A stretch of DNA of 26,788 nt from a virus, in IMG/VR virus record IMGVR_UViG_3300034093_001452, positions 1 through 26,788 of that record; one strand, 5' to 3'. A model generated the notes under the pieces. The model had not been told where the DNA came from, made no database searches, and was given only the letters and a program-made list of their open reading frames with translations. This document shows positions 12,604-19,761 of the stretch, piece by piece (positions within the stretch are counted from its first letter, which is position 1; each line of letters opens with the position of its first letter). Made by a program: the position numbers and the translations under genes.

Positions 12604-13700
12604 TGCCATTCGTAGAGACACGCTTCATTTCCCCTACAACGCTGACAACATCAGCGGCTAGTGCGCTGTATACAGTTCCAACTGGGTATTCCGCAATCAT
12701 TAAACAATTAGTCGTAACGAACATTACAGGAACTGCGGCTACATTTACTTTTTACGTTAATACTGCTTCTGCTAGTAATGCTCTATTCAGTGGTACGTCA
12801 GTAGCGGCTAATGACACGGTGATTATCAACTTGTCTCAAGTACTCACAACTGGAGAGACTCTCAGGGCGCTGGCTTCTACAAACTCGGCGCTTAACCTGA
12901 CAGTCTCAGGTGTCTTAAACGATGGTCCTCTTGCATCTACGGCTACCTACATTGCAGACAATGCTATTACAAGTGCCAAGATTGCTGATGGAGCAATTGT
13001 CAATGCAGACATCAACGCATCGGCGGCTATAGATAAAACCAAGATTTCTGGCACCGCCGTCACCGTTGCCGATACGGGAACCGTTACTTCAACAATGATT
13101 CTTGACGGAACCATCTTAAATGCCGATATTAACACTTCGGCTGCAATCGCTCAAAGCAAGATAGCAAGCCTTACTTCTGACCTTGCGTTAAAAGCACCAC
13201 TTGCTAGTCCAACCCTGACTGGCACTCCATTAGCACCTACTGCTTCCGCTGGGACAAACACAACACAAATAGCAACTATGGCTTCACGACCTTGGAATGT
13301 TGCCTGGGGAGTAATGTCCTACAACAGTGCCACAGGTTCTGACACAACTATTACTTCTGAAGAAGTGCAGATTACTGGTTCTTCTTTTACTGCCGTAACT
13401 GGCAGGCTATACAAAATAACCTATTTTGAGCCTGATGTTTTTCCTACTAATGCAAGTGCATATATAGCAGCAAGAATAAGATTAACAAACATTTCTGGAA
13501 CACTTCTTAACGAGTGCTTTGAACAATTAGATGTTTCTGGAGTTACTAATAGATTTATTAATCTTATTTGGCTTGGAACAATTACTGCTGGCGCACAGAA
13601 TGTCGTTGCAACTTTGCAGGCTACTGGAGCAAATGGATATGCAAGCAGGGGTTCCAGTACTAAAGCATTTTTGTTTGTGGAAGATATAGGACCTGCATAA
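12603..13700 (+). CDS. Tail fibre protein with receptor-tip C-terminus
   Basis: 365 residues in three parts. Residues 1-105 (FVETRFISPTTLTTSAASAL, then AIIKQLVVTNITGT) are a beta domain shared with the next two paralogues at 15118 and 15606. Residues 115-235 are a fibre shaft with repeated I.NADIN.SAAI..(T/S)KI and ALKAPLASPTLTGTPLAP. Residues 240-365 (AWGVMSYNS ... RLYKITYFE ... RIRLTNISGT ... VEDIGPA) match the end of the large fibre at 8502..11552. The protein therefore combines a head found in one set of genes with a tip found in another, which points to domain exchange. Start and stop both lie in TAATG junctions. Confidence 0.87.
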   Translation: MPFVETRFISPTTLTTSAASALYTVPTGYSAIIKQLVVTNITGTAATFTFYVNTASASNALFSGTSVAANDTVIINLSQVLTTGETLRALASTNSALNLTVSGVLNDGPLASTATYIADNAITSAKIADGAIVNADINASAAIDKTKISGTAVTVADTGTVTSTMILDGTILNADINTSAAIAQSKIASLTSDLALKAPLASPTLTGTPLAPTASAGTNTTQIATMASRPWNVAWGVMSYNSATGSDTTITSEEVQITGSSFTAVTGRLYKITYFEPDVFPTNASAYIAARIRLTNISGTLLNECFEQLDVSGVTNRFINLIWLGTITAGAQNVVATLQATGANGYASRGSSTKAFLFVEDIGPA

Positions 13701-14962
13701 TGACTGGTATTCGTAGAGTCTCTCAATTAGGTACTACTGGTGTATCAACATTTGTTGATGGGTCAGTTGTTTTAGGCACAGATACAACGGGTAATTATGT
13801 TTCTACCGTTGTAGCAGGTACCGCTATTGGTATTTCTGGAGCAACAGGCAATGTCACTGTAACAAACTCTGGAGTTACTTCAGCAGTTGCTGGTACGGGC
13901 GTTTCTGTTTCAAGCGGTACGGGTGCAGTGACAATAAGTATTGGACAATCAGTAGGTACAGGAGATTCACCAACATTTGCAAAAGTGTATCTAACTACCC
14001 CTACATCAGGATTAACTGTTGGTCAAGTTTATACCGCTACATGGGGCGGGATAGCAGGCAACAGAGGTTATTTGCTTTTGAACAATAGTGCTTCTGATGG
14101 AAATATCTATTTAAGGTCAAGTTCAGATTCAAACGTCTATATCGGGGGCAATAACAGCAACACTTTGTTAGTAGGCAATGGTTTTGCAACGGTAAACGGT
14201 GCGTTCACTATTAGTTCTACTCTTGCAGTGGCAGGCGCTACGACCACATTGGGTTATGTAGCATCAGGCGCTACAGGAGTGACTGATGTTGGGTCTGTAT
14301 CTGCAACAGGATGGTTTCGTTCAACAGGTGCTACTGGCTGGTATAACCAAACATATGGTGGTGGTATCTACATGGAAGACTCTACCTATGTCCGTGTTTA
14401 TGGCAGCAAAAGGTTTTATGCGTCTGCTGGCCTTCATACTGGCATTCAATACGGGAGTTATGGCTCTATGTCGGTGTGGAGTAAAAACAACGGTTGGGCT
14501 GGAATAAACTTCCCTGAAAATGCTGTTACATGGATGCAACTTGACGATTCACAATTTGGTGTTTATAGGCAAAACTCAACATGGAACTTTTACTATTACT
14601 TTGGTTCTTTCACTGCGTCAGATAGTCGTTACAAAAGGGAAATTAAACCATTGGAATACGGTCTTAATTTAATCAATGCTCTTAAACCAGTTGAGTTTAA
14701 GCGTTTGACTGAAAGAAATGATGACGACCCCGAAGCAGTTGAAGAAGAAATCTTTTATGGGTTCCTAGCCCAAGATATAAAAGAAGCACTAGATTCTGTT
14801 GGGGAGACACGGGATACAAACCTTTGGGATTTAGGTGGGCCTGAAATGCCTTTAACCCCTAGTGACCGTCAATACATAAATGAAATTGAATTAGTTCCAC
14901 CTATTGTAAAGGCTTTGCAAGAACTAGATGCTAGGCTAAAACTTTTGGAAGGAGGAATATAA
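13700..14962 (+). CDS. Tail fibre/spike with S74 intramolecular chaperone domain
   Basis: 420 residues. Residues 1-300 are a beta-structured fibre (AVAGTGVSVSSGTGAVTISI, GDSPTFAKVYLTT, repeated GATG elements). Residues 307-420 form the peptidase S74 chaperone: ASDSRYKREIKPLEYGLNLI, then LKPVEFKRL, YGFLAQDIKEAL and a last coiled coil (PPIVKALQELDARLKLLE). The Ser307 and Lys312 spacing is that of the Ser-Lys pair that cleaves the chaperone off after the trimer has folded, so the mature fibre should end at about residue 306. A strong GGAGG near the end serves the next small gene. The receptor cannot be read from the sequence. Confidence 0.93.
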   Translation: MTGIRRVSQLGTTGVSTFVDGSVVLGTDTTGNYVSTVVAGTAIGISGATGNVTVTNSGVTSAVAGTGVSVSSGTGAVTISIGQSVGTGDSPTFAKVYLTTPTSGLTVGQVYTATWGGIAGNRGYLLLNNSASDGNIYLRSSSDSNVYIGGNNSNTLLVGNGFATVNGAFTISSTLAVAGATTTLGYVASGATGVTDVGSVSATGWFRSTGATGWYNQTYGGGIYMEDSTYVRVYGSKRFYASAGLHTGIQYGSYGSMSVWSKNNGWAGINFPENAVTWMQLDDSQFGVYRQNSTWNFYYYFGSFTASDSRYKREIKPLEYGLNLINALKPVEFKRLTERNDDDPEAVEEEIFYGFLAQDIKEALDSVGETRDTNLWDLGGPEMPLTPSDRQYINEIELVPPIVKALQELDARLKLLEGGI

Positions 14963-15114
14963 TGGAACAAGAAACACAAGAACAACCAAATCATCAAGTT
15001 GACCCTCAAAAAGTAATTAACTCCTTGATGCGTCAATTGGCTGAGTTGAATCATAAAACTGCTTTGATGGAAGCATACATTGAAGAACTTCAGGAAAAAA
15101 TGGAAAAGAAATAA
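14962..15114 (+). CDS. Small coiled-coil protein of the fibre locus
   Basis: 50 residues, highly charged and helical. From residue 18 on it has the heptad-like pattern VINSLMRQLAELNHKTALM followed by EAYIEELQEKMEKK, predicting a coiled coil. It begins in the TAATG of the chaperone gene with a good GGAGG upstream, so expression should be efficient. A second protein of the same kind (17919..18053) precedes the Gly-rich adhesin; both share the order INxL, LxxEN/LNHK, then A..xL.xKM. Small trimerisation or connector peptides would fit the location, but no function is known. Confidence 0.65.
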   Translation: MEQETQEQPNHQVDPQKVINSLMRQLAELNHKTALMEAYIEELQEKMEKK

Positions 15115-15117
15115 TCA

Positions 15118-15606
15118 ATGGCTTTTACAGAAAAACGACTAGCAGGACCATCTGTACTTACGGCTAACACTGAGACAAACCTGTATATATGCCCAACCGC
15201 TCAAACTACTACTACAATGATTAAACAATTTGTTGTAACTAATACAAGCGCTTCTGCAACTGCCACTATCAGTATCTCTTTGGTACCCGTTACACAAACT
15301 GCTGGCACAGCCAACCGTTTATTTAACTCTTTGGCATTAGCGGCTAATGAGACAATATTACTGGATGTATCACAGGTAATGACTTCGGGTGATTTTATCT
15401 CAGCCAGGTCTAGCGCTGGTTCTACTATCAACGTAACTATTTCAGGCGTAGAGAACGCTGGCGGTATGGTAGTTTCAGGGTTAGCGGATTCCGCTGTAAC
15501 TACTGCTAAAATTGCAGATAGTAATATAACCGCCGCAAAACTAGGACCTAACGCCTTTTTGTCTAATAACCAAGCAGGTGCAATAATGTTAATGGAGATG
15601 ATGTAA
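15118..15606 (+). CDS. Fibre head-domain protein (paralogue A)
   Basis: 162 residues. Residues 1-110 are the same beta domain as residues 1-105 of the protein at 12603: FTEKRLAGPSVLTANTETNL, MIKQFVVTNTSASATATI, NRLFNSLALAANETILLDVS, TINVTISGVENAG. Residues 118-162 (GLADSAVTTAKIADSNITAA, then FLSNNQAGAIMLMEMM) start a fibre shaft that ends early. Compared with the longer paralogue, the shaft and tip are missing, so this may be a truncated descendant or a short fibre. The start is 3 bases after the preceding stop; the end is a TAATG junction to the next paralogue. Confidence 0.8.
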   Translation: MAFTEKRLAGPSVLTANTETNLYICPTAQTTTTMIKQFVVTNTSASATATISISLVPVTQTAGTANRLFNSLALAANETILLDVSQVMTSGDFISARSSAGSTINVTISGVENAGGMVVSGLADSAVTTAKIADSNITAAKLGPNAFLSNNQAGAIMLMEMM

Positions 15607-15947
15607 TGGCTGTCGGTGACCGTAATGAAACTAGGTTCTTTGGACCATCAACGTTGGGTGCCTCTAGCGCTGGACTTGGCACCACCGCTGTCCCTTCTGG
15701 GCAGACATGGATTATTAAACAAATGACTATTTGCAATACTACTGGTGTAGATAGGCTTGTATACATGGGCGTAGGCACTACAGAAACTCCAAGCAACCGC
15801 TTCTTCTCGGCGCTTCCTATTGGTGGTTTTGACACAATTGTATGGGATACAGGTCTAGTACTAACCGCTGGTGAACGTCTTTGGGGCTACAGTGATAGCG
15901 CCAGCGCCGTATCCGTGATGGCAATGGGCTGGGTTAAGGAAGTTTAA
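15606..15947 (+). CDS. Fibre head-domain protein (paralogue B)
   Basis: 113 residues consisting almost entirely of the head domain seen at 12603 and 15118: RNETRFFGPSTLGASSAGLG, then WIIKQMTICNTTGVDRLVYM, RFFSALPIGGFDTIVWD, and a last strand VSVMAMGWVKEV. No shaft or tip follows. The family resemblance is in the ET/EK-R(F/L).GPS.L start, the IIKQ strand and the L..A...D strand pairs. It is likely a virion protein that decorates or caps a fibre. Both ends are TAATG junctions, joining it to paralogue A and to the second tail collar protein. Confidence 0.78.
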   Translation: MAVGDRNETRFFGPSTLGASSAGLGTTAVPSGQTWIIKQMTICNTTGVDRLVYMGVGTTETPSNRFFSALPIGGFDTIVWDTGLVLTAGERLWGYSDSASAVSVMAMGWVKEV

Positions 15948-16537
15948 TGCCTATTTCTGCTGCATTAAGTAGTGCGGGGGCTGTTCCTGTTGGTGTTGTA
16001 AACCCATTTGCTGGTGCAACTGCCCCTGCTGGTTGGTTGTTGTGTTCTGGACAGTTAGTTAGTCGTACACAGTATCCTGTGTTGTTTACCACTATTGGAA
16101 CTACATATGGTGCTGGTGATGGTTCTACTACTTTTGCTATTCCCGATATGCGTGGTCGTTCTGTTGCAGGTAAAGATGATATGGGCGGTACGGCTATTAA
16201 CCGAATCACTAGTGCTGTTTCAGGTATCACAGGTACAACACTTGGTGCTACTGGTGGTAACGAAAACCCTCAATTGCATACTCACACAATTACTGGTGGC
16301 GCACATACACACGAAGTAAGAGGTGGAAGTGTTTATTCTGCTAATGGTACTGCCGACAGTTTCGCCCGTTCAAACACAACTGGTGATGTCAATTTTAGAA
16401 GTGGCTTTGAAGCGACTGGTTCAGGTTTCGGTTCATCAATGGCAACACATACACATAGTTCATCTAATTATGGAACTGGTACGGCAGGAAATGTTCAGCC
16501 AACCATCATTCTTAACTACATCATTAAGGCGCAATAG
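15947..16537 (+). CDS. Second tail collar-domain fibre protein with HxH motifs
   Basis: 196 residues, paralogous to 11716..12603 but lacking its N-terminal shaft. Residues about 12-90: VGVVNPFAGATAPAGWLLCS, GQLVSRTQYPVLFTTIGTTY, then FAIPDMRGRSVAGKDDMGG. The C-terminal part contains three HxH motifs (LHTHTI, AHTHEV, THTHSS) separated by Gly/Ser-rich sequence and ends VQPTIILNYIIKAQ. As in its paralogue, these fit a metal-binding needle tip. Two collar-type tip proteins in one phage may mean two fibre types or alternative tips. It begins at a TAATG junction and ends 2 bases before the next start. Confidence 0.92.
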   Translation: MPISAALSSAGAVPVGVVNPFAGATAPAGWLLCSGQLVSRTQYPVLFTTIGTTYGAGDGSTTFAIPDMRGRSVAGKDDMGGTAINRITSAVSGITGTTLGATGGNENPQLHTHTITGGAHTHEVRGGSVYSANGTADSFARSNTTGDVNFRSGFEATGSGFGSSMATHTHSSSNYGTGTAGNVQPTIILNYIIKAQ

Positions 16538-16539
16538 TT

Positions 16540-17262
16540 ATGGGTATAACGCAACAAATCGGTGCTAGTTCACTAATCAAACCAGGCGTTATAGACAATG
16601 CGGCTGCACGACCTGCATCACCTTACGAGGGTCAAGTGATTTTTCAGAAGGACACGGACCAGTTGCTTGTGTGGAATGGTACGGCGTGGGTTATCCCGAA
16701 CAGTCCTGCACAAAACCCACAGGGTTTAGAACTCATAACTCCTGCTGTTACTGGTACGGGAGTAACTGTTTCTTCAAATGGGACAGTTACATTTACCGCT
16801 GCGTCAAGTATTGGTATTATAGATTGTTTTAGTTCTTTATACACCAATTATCGTGTTGTGTTTAACATTACAAATAGTGGTTCCGAAACTGGGAAAGAGA
16901 TTCGTTTACAGGTTAGAAACTCTGGTGGGACTATTACTACCAACACTTATGCTTATCAACAAAGCCATTTTAATTATGGTGGGAGTACAATCGGTTCAGG
17001 TGCTTATGGAACTGCATACACCATCATTATCCCCAACTCTTACTATACAGCAACACCAGATAATGCTTTTTTTGATGTTCAAATAATGCCAACAAAATTT
17101 GCTTACTATGGCGGGGGGAAATCTAATGGTGCCGCCATCCCTGCTATCGGTCCTATTGGCGGTGAATGTTTCAACACTGTTAGCGTTGCAACAGGTTTAA
17201 CATTTACGACAAGCGCAAGCACCATAACTGGAACAGTAAATGTTTATGGGTATAGGGTTTAA
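16540..17262 (+). CDS. Tail fibre protein with RPxxPYEGQ head
   Basis: 240 residues. The head (residues 24-60: ARPASPYEGQVIFQKDTDQ, LLVWNGTAWVIP) is a common fibre attachment module also present in the gene at 17300 and, diverged, at 18053. The rest is a beta-rich receptor domain: NPQGLELITPAVTGTGVTVS, YTNYRVVFNITNSGSETGKE, IRLQVRNSGGTI, then a long loop-rich part ending TGTVNVYGYRV. The pattern LxxNYRVVFNI... and STITGTVNVYGYR is a typical fibre C-terminal jelly-roll seen in environmental phages. No other function is visible. It is separated from the next gene by an 11-codon remnant. Confidence 0.83.
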   Translation: MGITQQIGASSLIKPGVIDNAAARPASPYEGQVIFQKDTDQLLVWNGTAWVIPNSPAQNPQGLELITPAVTGTGVTVSSNGTVTFTAASSIGIIDCFSSLYTNYRVVFNITNSGSETGKEIRLQVRNSGGTITTNTYAYQQSHFNYGGSTIGSGAYGTAYTIIIPNSYYTATPDNAFFDVQIMPTKFAYYGGGKSNGAAIPAIGPIGGECFNTVSVATGLTFTTSASTITGTVNVYGYRV

Positions 17263-17264
17263 CG

Positions 17265-17300
17265 ATGGCTATTAGTAATAATTCAACTGGGGCTAAGTAA
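17265..17300 (+). pseudogene. 11-codon remnant of a fibre gene start
   Basis: MAISNNSTGAK then TAA. Positions 1, 4, 5, 7, 8, 9 match the start of the next gene (MSVSNLSTGMR), and it ends in the same TAATG junction. It looks like the stub of a fibre cassette whose body was deleted; a coupling minigene is the alternative. Confidence 0.5.
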
Positions 17301-17881
17301 TGTCAGTATCTAATCTTTCTACGGGCATGCGCCCTGGCGTATGTCTGTCTACAAGTCGCCCTACGGTTCCTTACGAGGGTCAAATGATTTACGAGACCGA
17401 CACGGACATGGTGGCTATTTGGAACGGCACATCATGGCGGTATGTCTCTGCTACTACGCCAACCAACGGGACAGTGTTGCAAGTTGTTATTGGGACATAT
17501 AGCACCCAAACTGGAAAATCAAATGGAACTTTTGGTTCTACTGGGTTAACGGCAACAATCACACCTAAATCAACATCAAGTAAAATTCTTGTTATGTTTA
17601 CACAAACATCAAGTACAAGTGGTGGTGGTGTTACTTTGGGTTTAAGACTCGTACAAACTATTGGCGGGTCAGATACGGTTTTGCAAACTTGGTCTTATGC
17701 TTTAATGTCTGCTTCTAATGTTATTTATAGCAACTTTTCACAAAATGTTCTTGCATCACCAGCAACAACAAGTGCGGTAACTTTTAGGACTGATATGAAT
17801 AGTTCTACAGGTTCAGGCGATGTTTATACACAGGTGGGCAATACACCTAGCAACATCACCCTTATGGAGATTGCAGGGTAG
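17300..17881 (+). CDS. Tail fibre protein with RPxxPYEGQ head (paralogue)
   Basis: 193 residues. The head MSVSNLSTGMRPGVCLSTSR is followed by PTVPYEGQMIYETDTDMVAI and WNGTSWRYVS, parallel to the gene at 16540; the two genes share 15 identical bases at the YEGQ codons (16621-16635 and 17369-17383). The C-terminal domain (NGTVLQVVIGTYSTQTGKSN, TATITPKSTSSKILVMFTQT, then SNITLMEIAG) is a different receptor-type jelly-roll, with the LxVV...T ... ATITPKSTSSKILV pattern frequent among phage fibre tips. Head kept and tip replaced is what modular exchange would give. It ends at 17881 and is followed by a 37-base gap with a ribosome site for the next small gene. Confidence 0.83.
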   Translation: MSVSNLSTGMRPGVCLSTSRPTVPYEGQMIYETDTDMVAIWNGTSWRYVSATTPTNGTVLQVVIGTYSTQTGKSNGTFGSTGLTATITPKSTSSKILVMFTQTSSTSGGGVTLGLRLVQTIGGSDTVLQTWSYALMSASNVIYSNFSQNVLASPATTSAVTFRTDMNSSTGSGDVYTQVGNTPSNITLMEIAG

Positions 17882-17905
17882 CACCTGCTACACTTACCAC
17901 ATAAC

Positions 17906-17912
17906 AAAGGAG
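17906..17912 (+). promoter_or_regulatory. Strong ribosome site (AAAGGAG) starting the adhesin pair
   Basis: AAAGGAG lies 6 bases before ATG 17919, in the only clear gap (17882-17918) in this half of the fibre array. A small GTAGC/GCTAC inverted repeat (17878-17891) overlaps the upstream stop and could mark a transcript boundary; TACACT (17889-17894) is a possible -10. Confidence 0.45.
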
Positions 17913-17918
17913 CCTTAA

Positions 17919-18053
17919 ATGGAACTACAAACTGATGACCTCATCAATGGCCTACTTGAAGAAGTAAAGCGCCTTACCCTTGAAAACATTGCTTATAAAG
18001 CCGCATTGCAAAAGATGTCAAATGCGTCAGATAGCCCTATCTCAGAAGAATAA
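17919..18053 (+). CDS. Small coiled-coil protein preceding the Gly-rich adhesin
   Basis: 44 residues: MELQTDDLINGLLEEVKRLT then LENIAYKAALQKM and an acidic, Ser-rich tail. A single helix with heptad-like Leu/Ile/Val spacing predicts a coiled coil. It resembles the protein at 14962..15114 in size, in the order of hydrophobic residues and in its place just before another fibre gene. The start has a strong AAAGGAG; the stop TAA shares its last base with the ATG of the adhesin, so the two are co-translated. The role is unknown; a connector or fibre-specific chaperone is a reasonable guess. Confidence 0.65.
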   Translation: MELQTDDLINGLLEEVKRLTLENIAYKAALQKMSNASDSPISEE

Positions 18054-19417
18054 TGCATAGCGCACACCCAATACATAGGGCACTTGTTACCTTTTCAAAT
18101 AGCACCACAGGAGAAATCCGTGTAAAAATACCAGCATTGCTGGGCGCTGATTCTGAAGTAGCAATCTCTTATATTGGGCGCAAAGCACCATGGGCTGTCC
18201 CTGCTATTGGTGACCAGATAGTTGTAACGTCAGATGACACTAACTTAACTAATGTCTTTTGGCTACAGACAGATAATGCTTATGCTACCACTGCCGTTAG
18301 TGCTGGGACTGCTACGTACGCTACCACTGCTGGTAGCGCCACTAATGCCACTAATGCCACTAATGCTACTAATGCTACTAATGCCACTTACGCTACTAGT
18401 GCTGGTACAGCACATATCCCAATTTTTGCCAATGCGACTGCTCGTTCTACTGCTATTCCTTCTCCAACTGAAGGAATGCTTACATATTTGCAGGATGTAA
18501 ATAGCCTATTTATTTATAGCGGTACTGCTTGGGCACCTACTGCTGGTACGGCACCGAGAGGCACTTATACAGGCGCACCAACAGTAGGTGATTACACACT
18601 TGCTGTAGATGGTTACGAAGGCAGAAGTTATATGTGGTACAAGGCGAGTGGAACTTTTGTTTGTACATCTGCTGGTTTTTGCGACATTGTTGTTACAGGC
18701 GGTGGAGGTGGCGGTGGCTCACTTGGCGGAGGCGGAGGCGGAGGCGGAGTAAATGAATATAAACAGGTATTCATGCCTGTCGGCACATACGAAATCTTTA
18801 TTGGCGCAGGCGGAGCAGGCGGTACAAGTGGTGGGAAAGGAAGTACAGGGGGAGATACTAGAGTTATTACCCCTAATCCCCCTGACCATTTTCTTTATGG
18901 AGGCGGTGGAGGCGGTGGAGGCGGTCAAAACGCAGGCGGTGTTAGTATTTACGGTGGCAATGCTATCGGAGGCGGGGGCGGTCATTCCTATTCAGGAGTG
19001 AACACAGGAAGCGAAATGAACTACGGAAATGGTTATTACGCCACAAATGGTGGTTACGGATACACAGGGAACCCATACAAAGGCGGAGGTGGCGGTGGTT
19101 CTAGAGGTGCTGGTTCGCACGCATCATTATATACAGGTGGAGATGGTGGAGCGGGTTTACCAATGATGTTCCCTGGTGGTACTCTTGGCGTTTTTGGCGC
19201 AGGCGGTGGTGGTAGTTACCACGGAAATTACGGAGGTTTTGAAGGTAGGGGTGGAAGTAGTTATTCTGGAGGCAGAGGGGCTGGCGCTCAGGCTGGCTTT
19301 GCTGGTTCTGATGGTAACGGCAGTGGCGGCGGTGGCGGTGGCTATTTAAGCGGTACTTACTATGCAGGCGGTAGAGGCGGAAACGGCTCAGTAGTGTTTT
19401 GGGGTGTAAATGTTTAA
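18053..19417 (+). CDS. Gly-rich tail adhesin with OB-like N-terminal domain
   Basis: 454 residues. Residues 1-75 (RALVTFSNSTTGEIRVKIPA, VPAIGDQIVVTSDD) look like the OB-fold that baseplate spike or hub proteins use. Residues 75-125 are a Thr/Ala/Asn-rich shaft with five TNA units. Residues about 128-165 repeat a fibre head (ATARSTAIPSPTEGMLTYL, LFIYSGTAW). From about residue 200 a strand SGTFVCTSAGFCDIVVTGG leads into a domain dominated by Gly runs (up to nine in a row) interspersed with Tyr, Ser and Asn, ending GGNGSVVFWGVNV. Such Gly-rich domains form polyglycine-II sandwiches in phage adhesins (for example T-even gp38 of the S16 type). This is likely a distal receptor-binding adhesin. It overlaps the next gene by 8 bases. 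Confidence 0.87.
   Translation: MHSAHPIHRALVTFSNSTTGEIRVKIPALLGADSEVAISYIGRKAPWAVPAIGDQIVVTSDDTNLTNVFWLQTDNAYATTAVSAGTATYATTAGSATNATNATNATNATNATYATSAGTAHIPIFANATARSTAIPSPTEGMLTYLQDVNSLFIYSGTAWAPTAGTAPRGTYTGAPTVGDYTLAVDGYEGRSYMWYKASGTFVCTSAGFCDIVVTGGGGGGGSLGGGGGGGGVNEYKQVFMPVGTYEIFIGAGGAGGTSGGKGSTGGDTRVITPNPPDHFLYGGGGGGGGGQNAGGVSIYGGNAIGGGGGHSYSGVNTGSEMNYGNGYYATNGGYGYTGNPYKGGGGGGSRGAGSHASLYTGGDGGAGLPMMFPGGTLGVFGAGGGGSYHGNYGGFEGRGGSSYSGGRGAGAQAGFAGSDGNGSGGGGGGYLSGTYYAGGRGGNGSVVFWGVNV
18341..18385 (+). repeat. Five 9-bp tandem units (ACTAATGCY)
   Basis: Units at 18341, 18350, 18359, 18368 and 18377 encode Thr-Asn-Ala five times, followed by two diverged units to 18403. Gain or loss of units keeps the frame, so shaft length could vary. 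Confidence 0.93.
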
Positions 19418-19742
19418 TGTAGAAATCCCCGAAGTAGAACCAAGCAATAATGTTTGGGCAAAATTAAATAGCGAAAGCATCGTTGAGAACTTAATTGTTG
19501 CTGAAGAAGAAATAGTTAGCGCATTTGACAATCCCGATATGTACATCTTTATAGGTGACAACGATGCACTCAATGTTTGTATCGGCGATTTCTATGATGG
19601 TGTAAACTACTTGTCTCCAAAGCCTTACGAGTCATGGGTTTTAGTAAATAACGCTTGGGAACCTCCGCATGCAATGCCTGCTGATGGAAAAATGTACAGG
19701 TGGGATGGCGAAGAAGACGACTGGGTATTCATGCATGATTGA
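19410..19742 (+). CDS. Tail fibre assembly chaperone-like protein
   Basis: 110 residues, acidic. The last 50 residues have the phage tail assembly chaperone pattern: PKPYESWVLVNNAWEPPHAM, then PADGKMYRWDGEEDDWV, i.e. RP(Y/F)xSWxL ... WExPxxxPxDGKxYxWDExxxxW, as in PF16778. The N-terminal half (SESIVENLIVAEEEIVSAFD ... IFIGDNDALNVCIGDFYD) is an alpha/beta domain also usual for the family (VxNxIxA ... G..YDG). It would help fold or attach the fibre encoded just upstream; its 8-base overlap (ATGTTTAA) with the adhesin gene supports a dedicated partnership. It closes the fibre array before the next promoter. Confidence 0.8.
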   Translation: MFNVEIPEVEPSNNVWAKLNSESIVENLIVAEEEIVSAFDNPDMYIFIGDNDALNVCIGDFYDGVNYLSPKPYESWVLVNNAWEPPHAMPADGKMYRWDGEEDDWVFMHD

Positions 19743-19749
19743 TTTAAGA

Positions 19750-19761
19750 TAAACTGTATTC
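19750..19761 (+). promoter_or_regulatory. Leaderless promoter TAAACT-N6-ATG (lysis region)
   Basis: TAAACT (19750-19755), six bases (GTATTC), then ATG at 19762. It shares 11 identical bases with the element at 4604. It gives the endolysin gene a promoter separate from the fibre array. Confidence 0.65.

Noticed and set aside
18702-19400. Gly-codon repeats considered as a CRISPR-like or non-coding repeat array
   Set aside because: The repeats are irregular GGN codons in an uninterrupted frame and match known Gly-rich phage adhesin composition; no spaced direct repeats.
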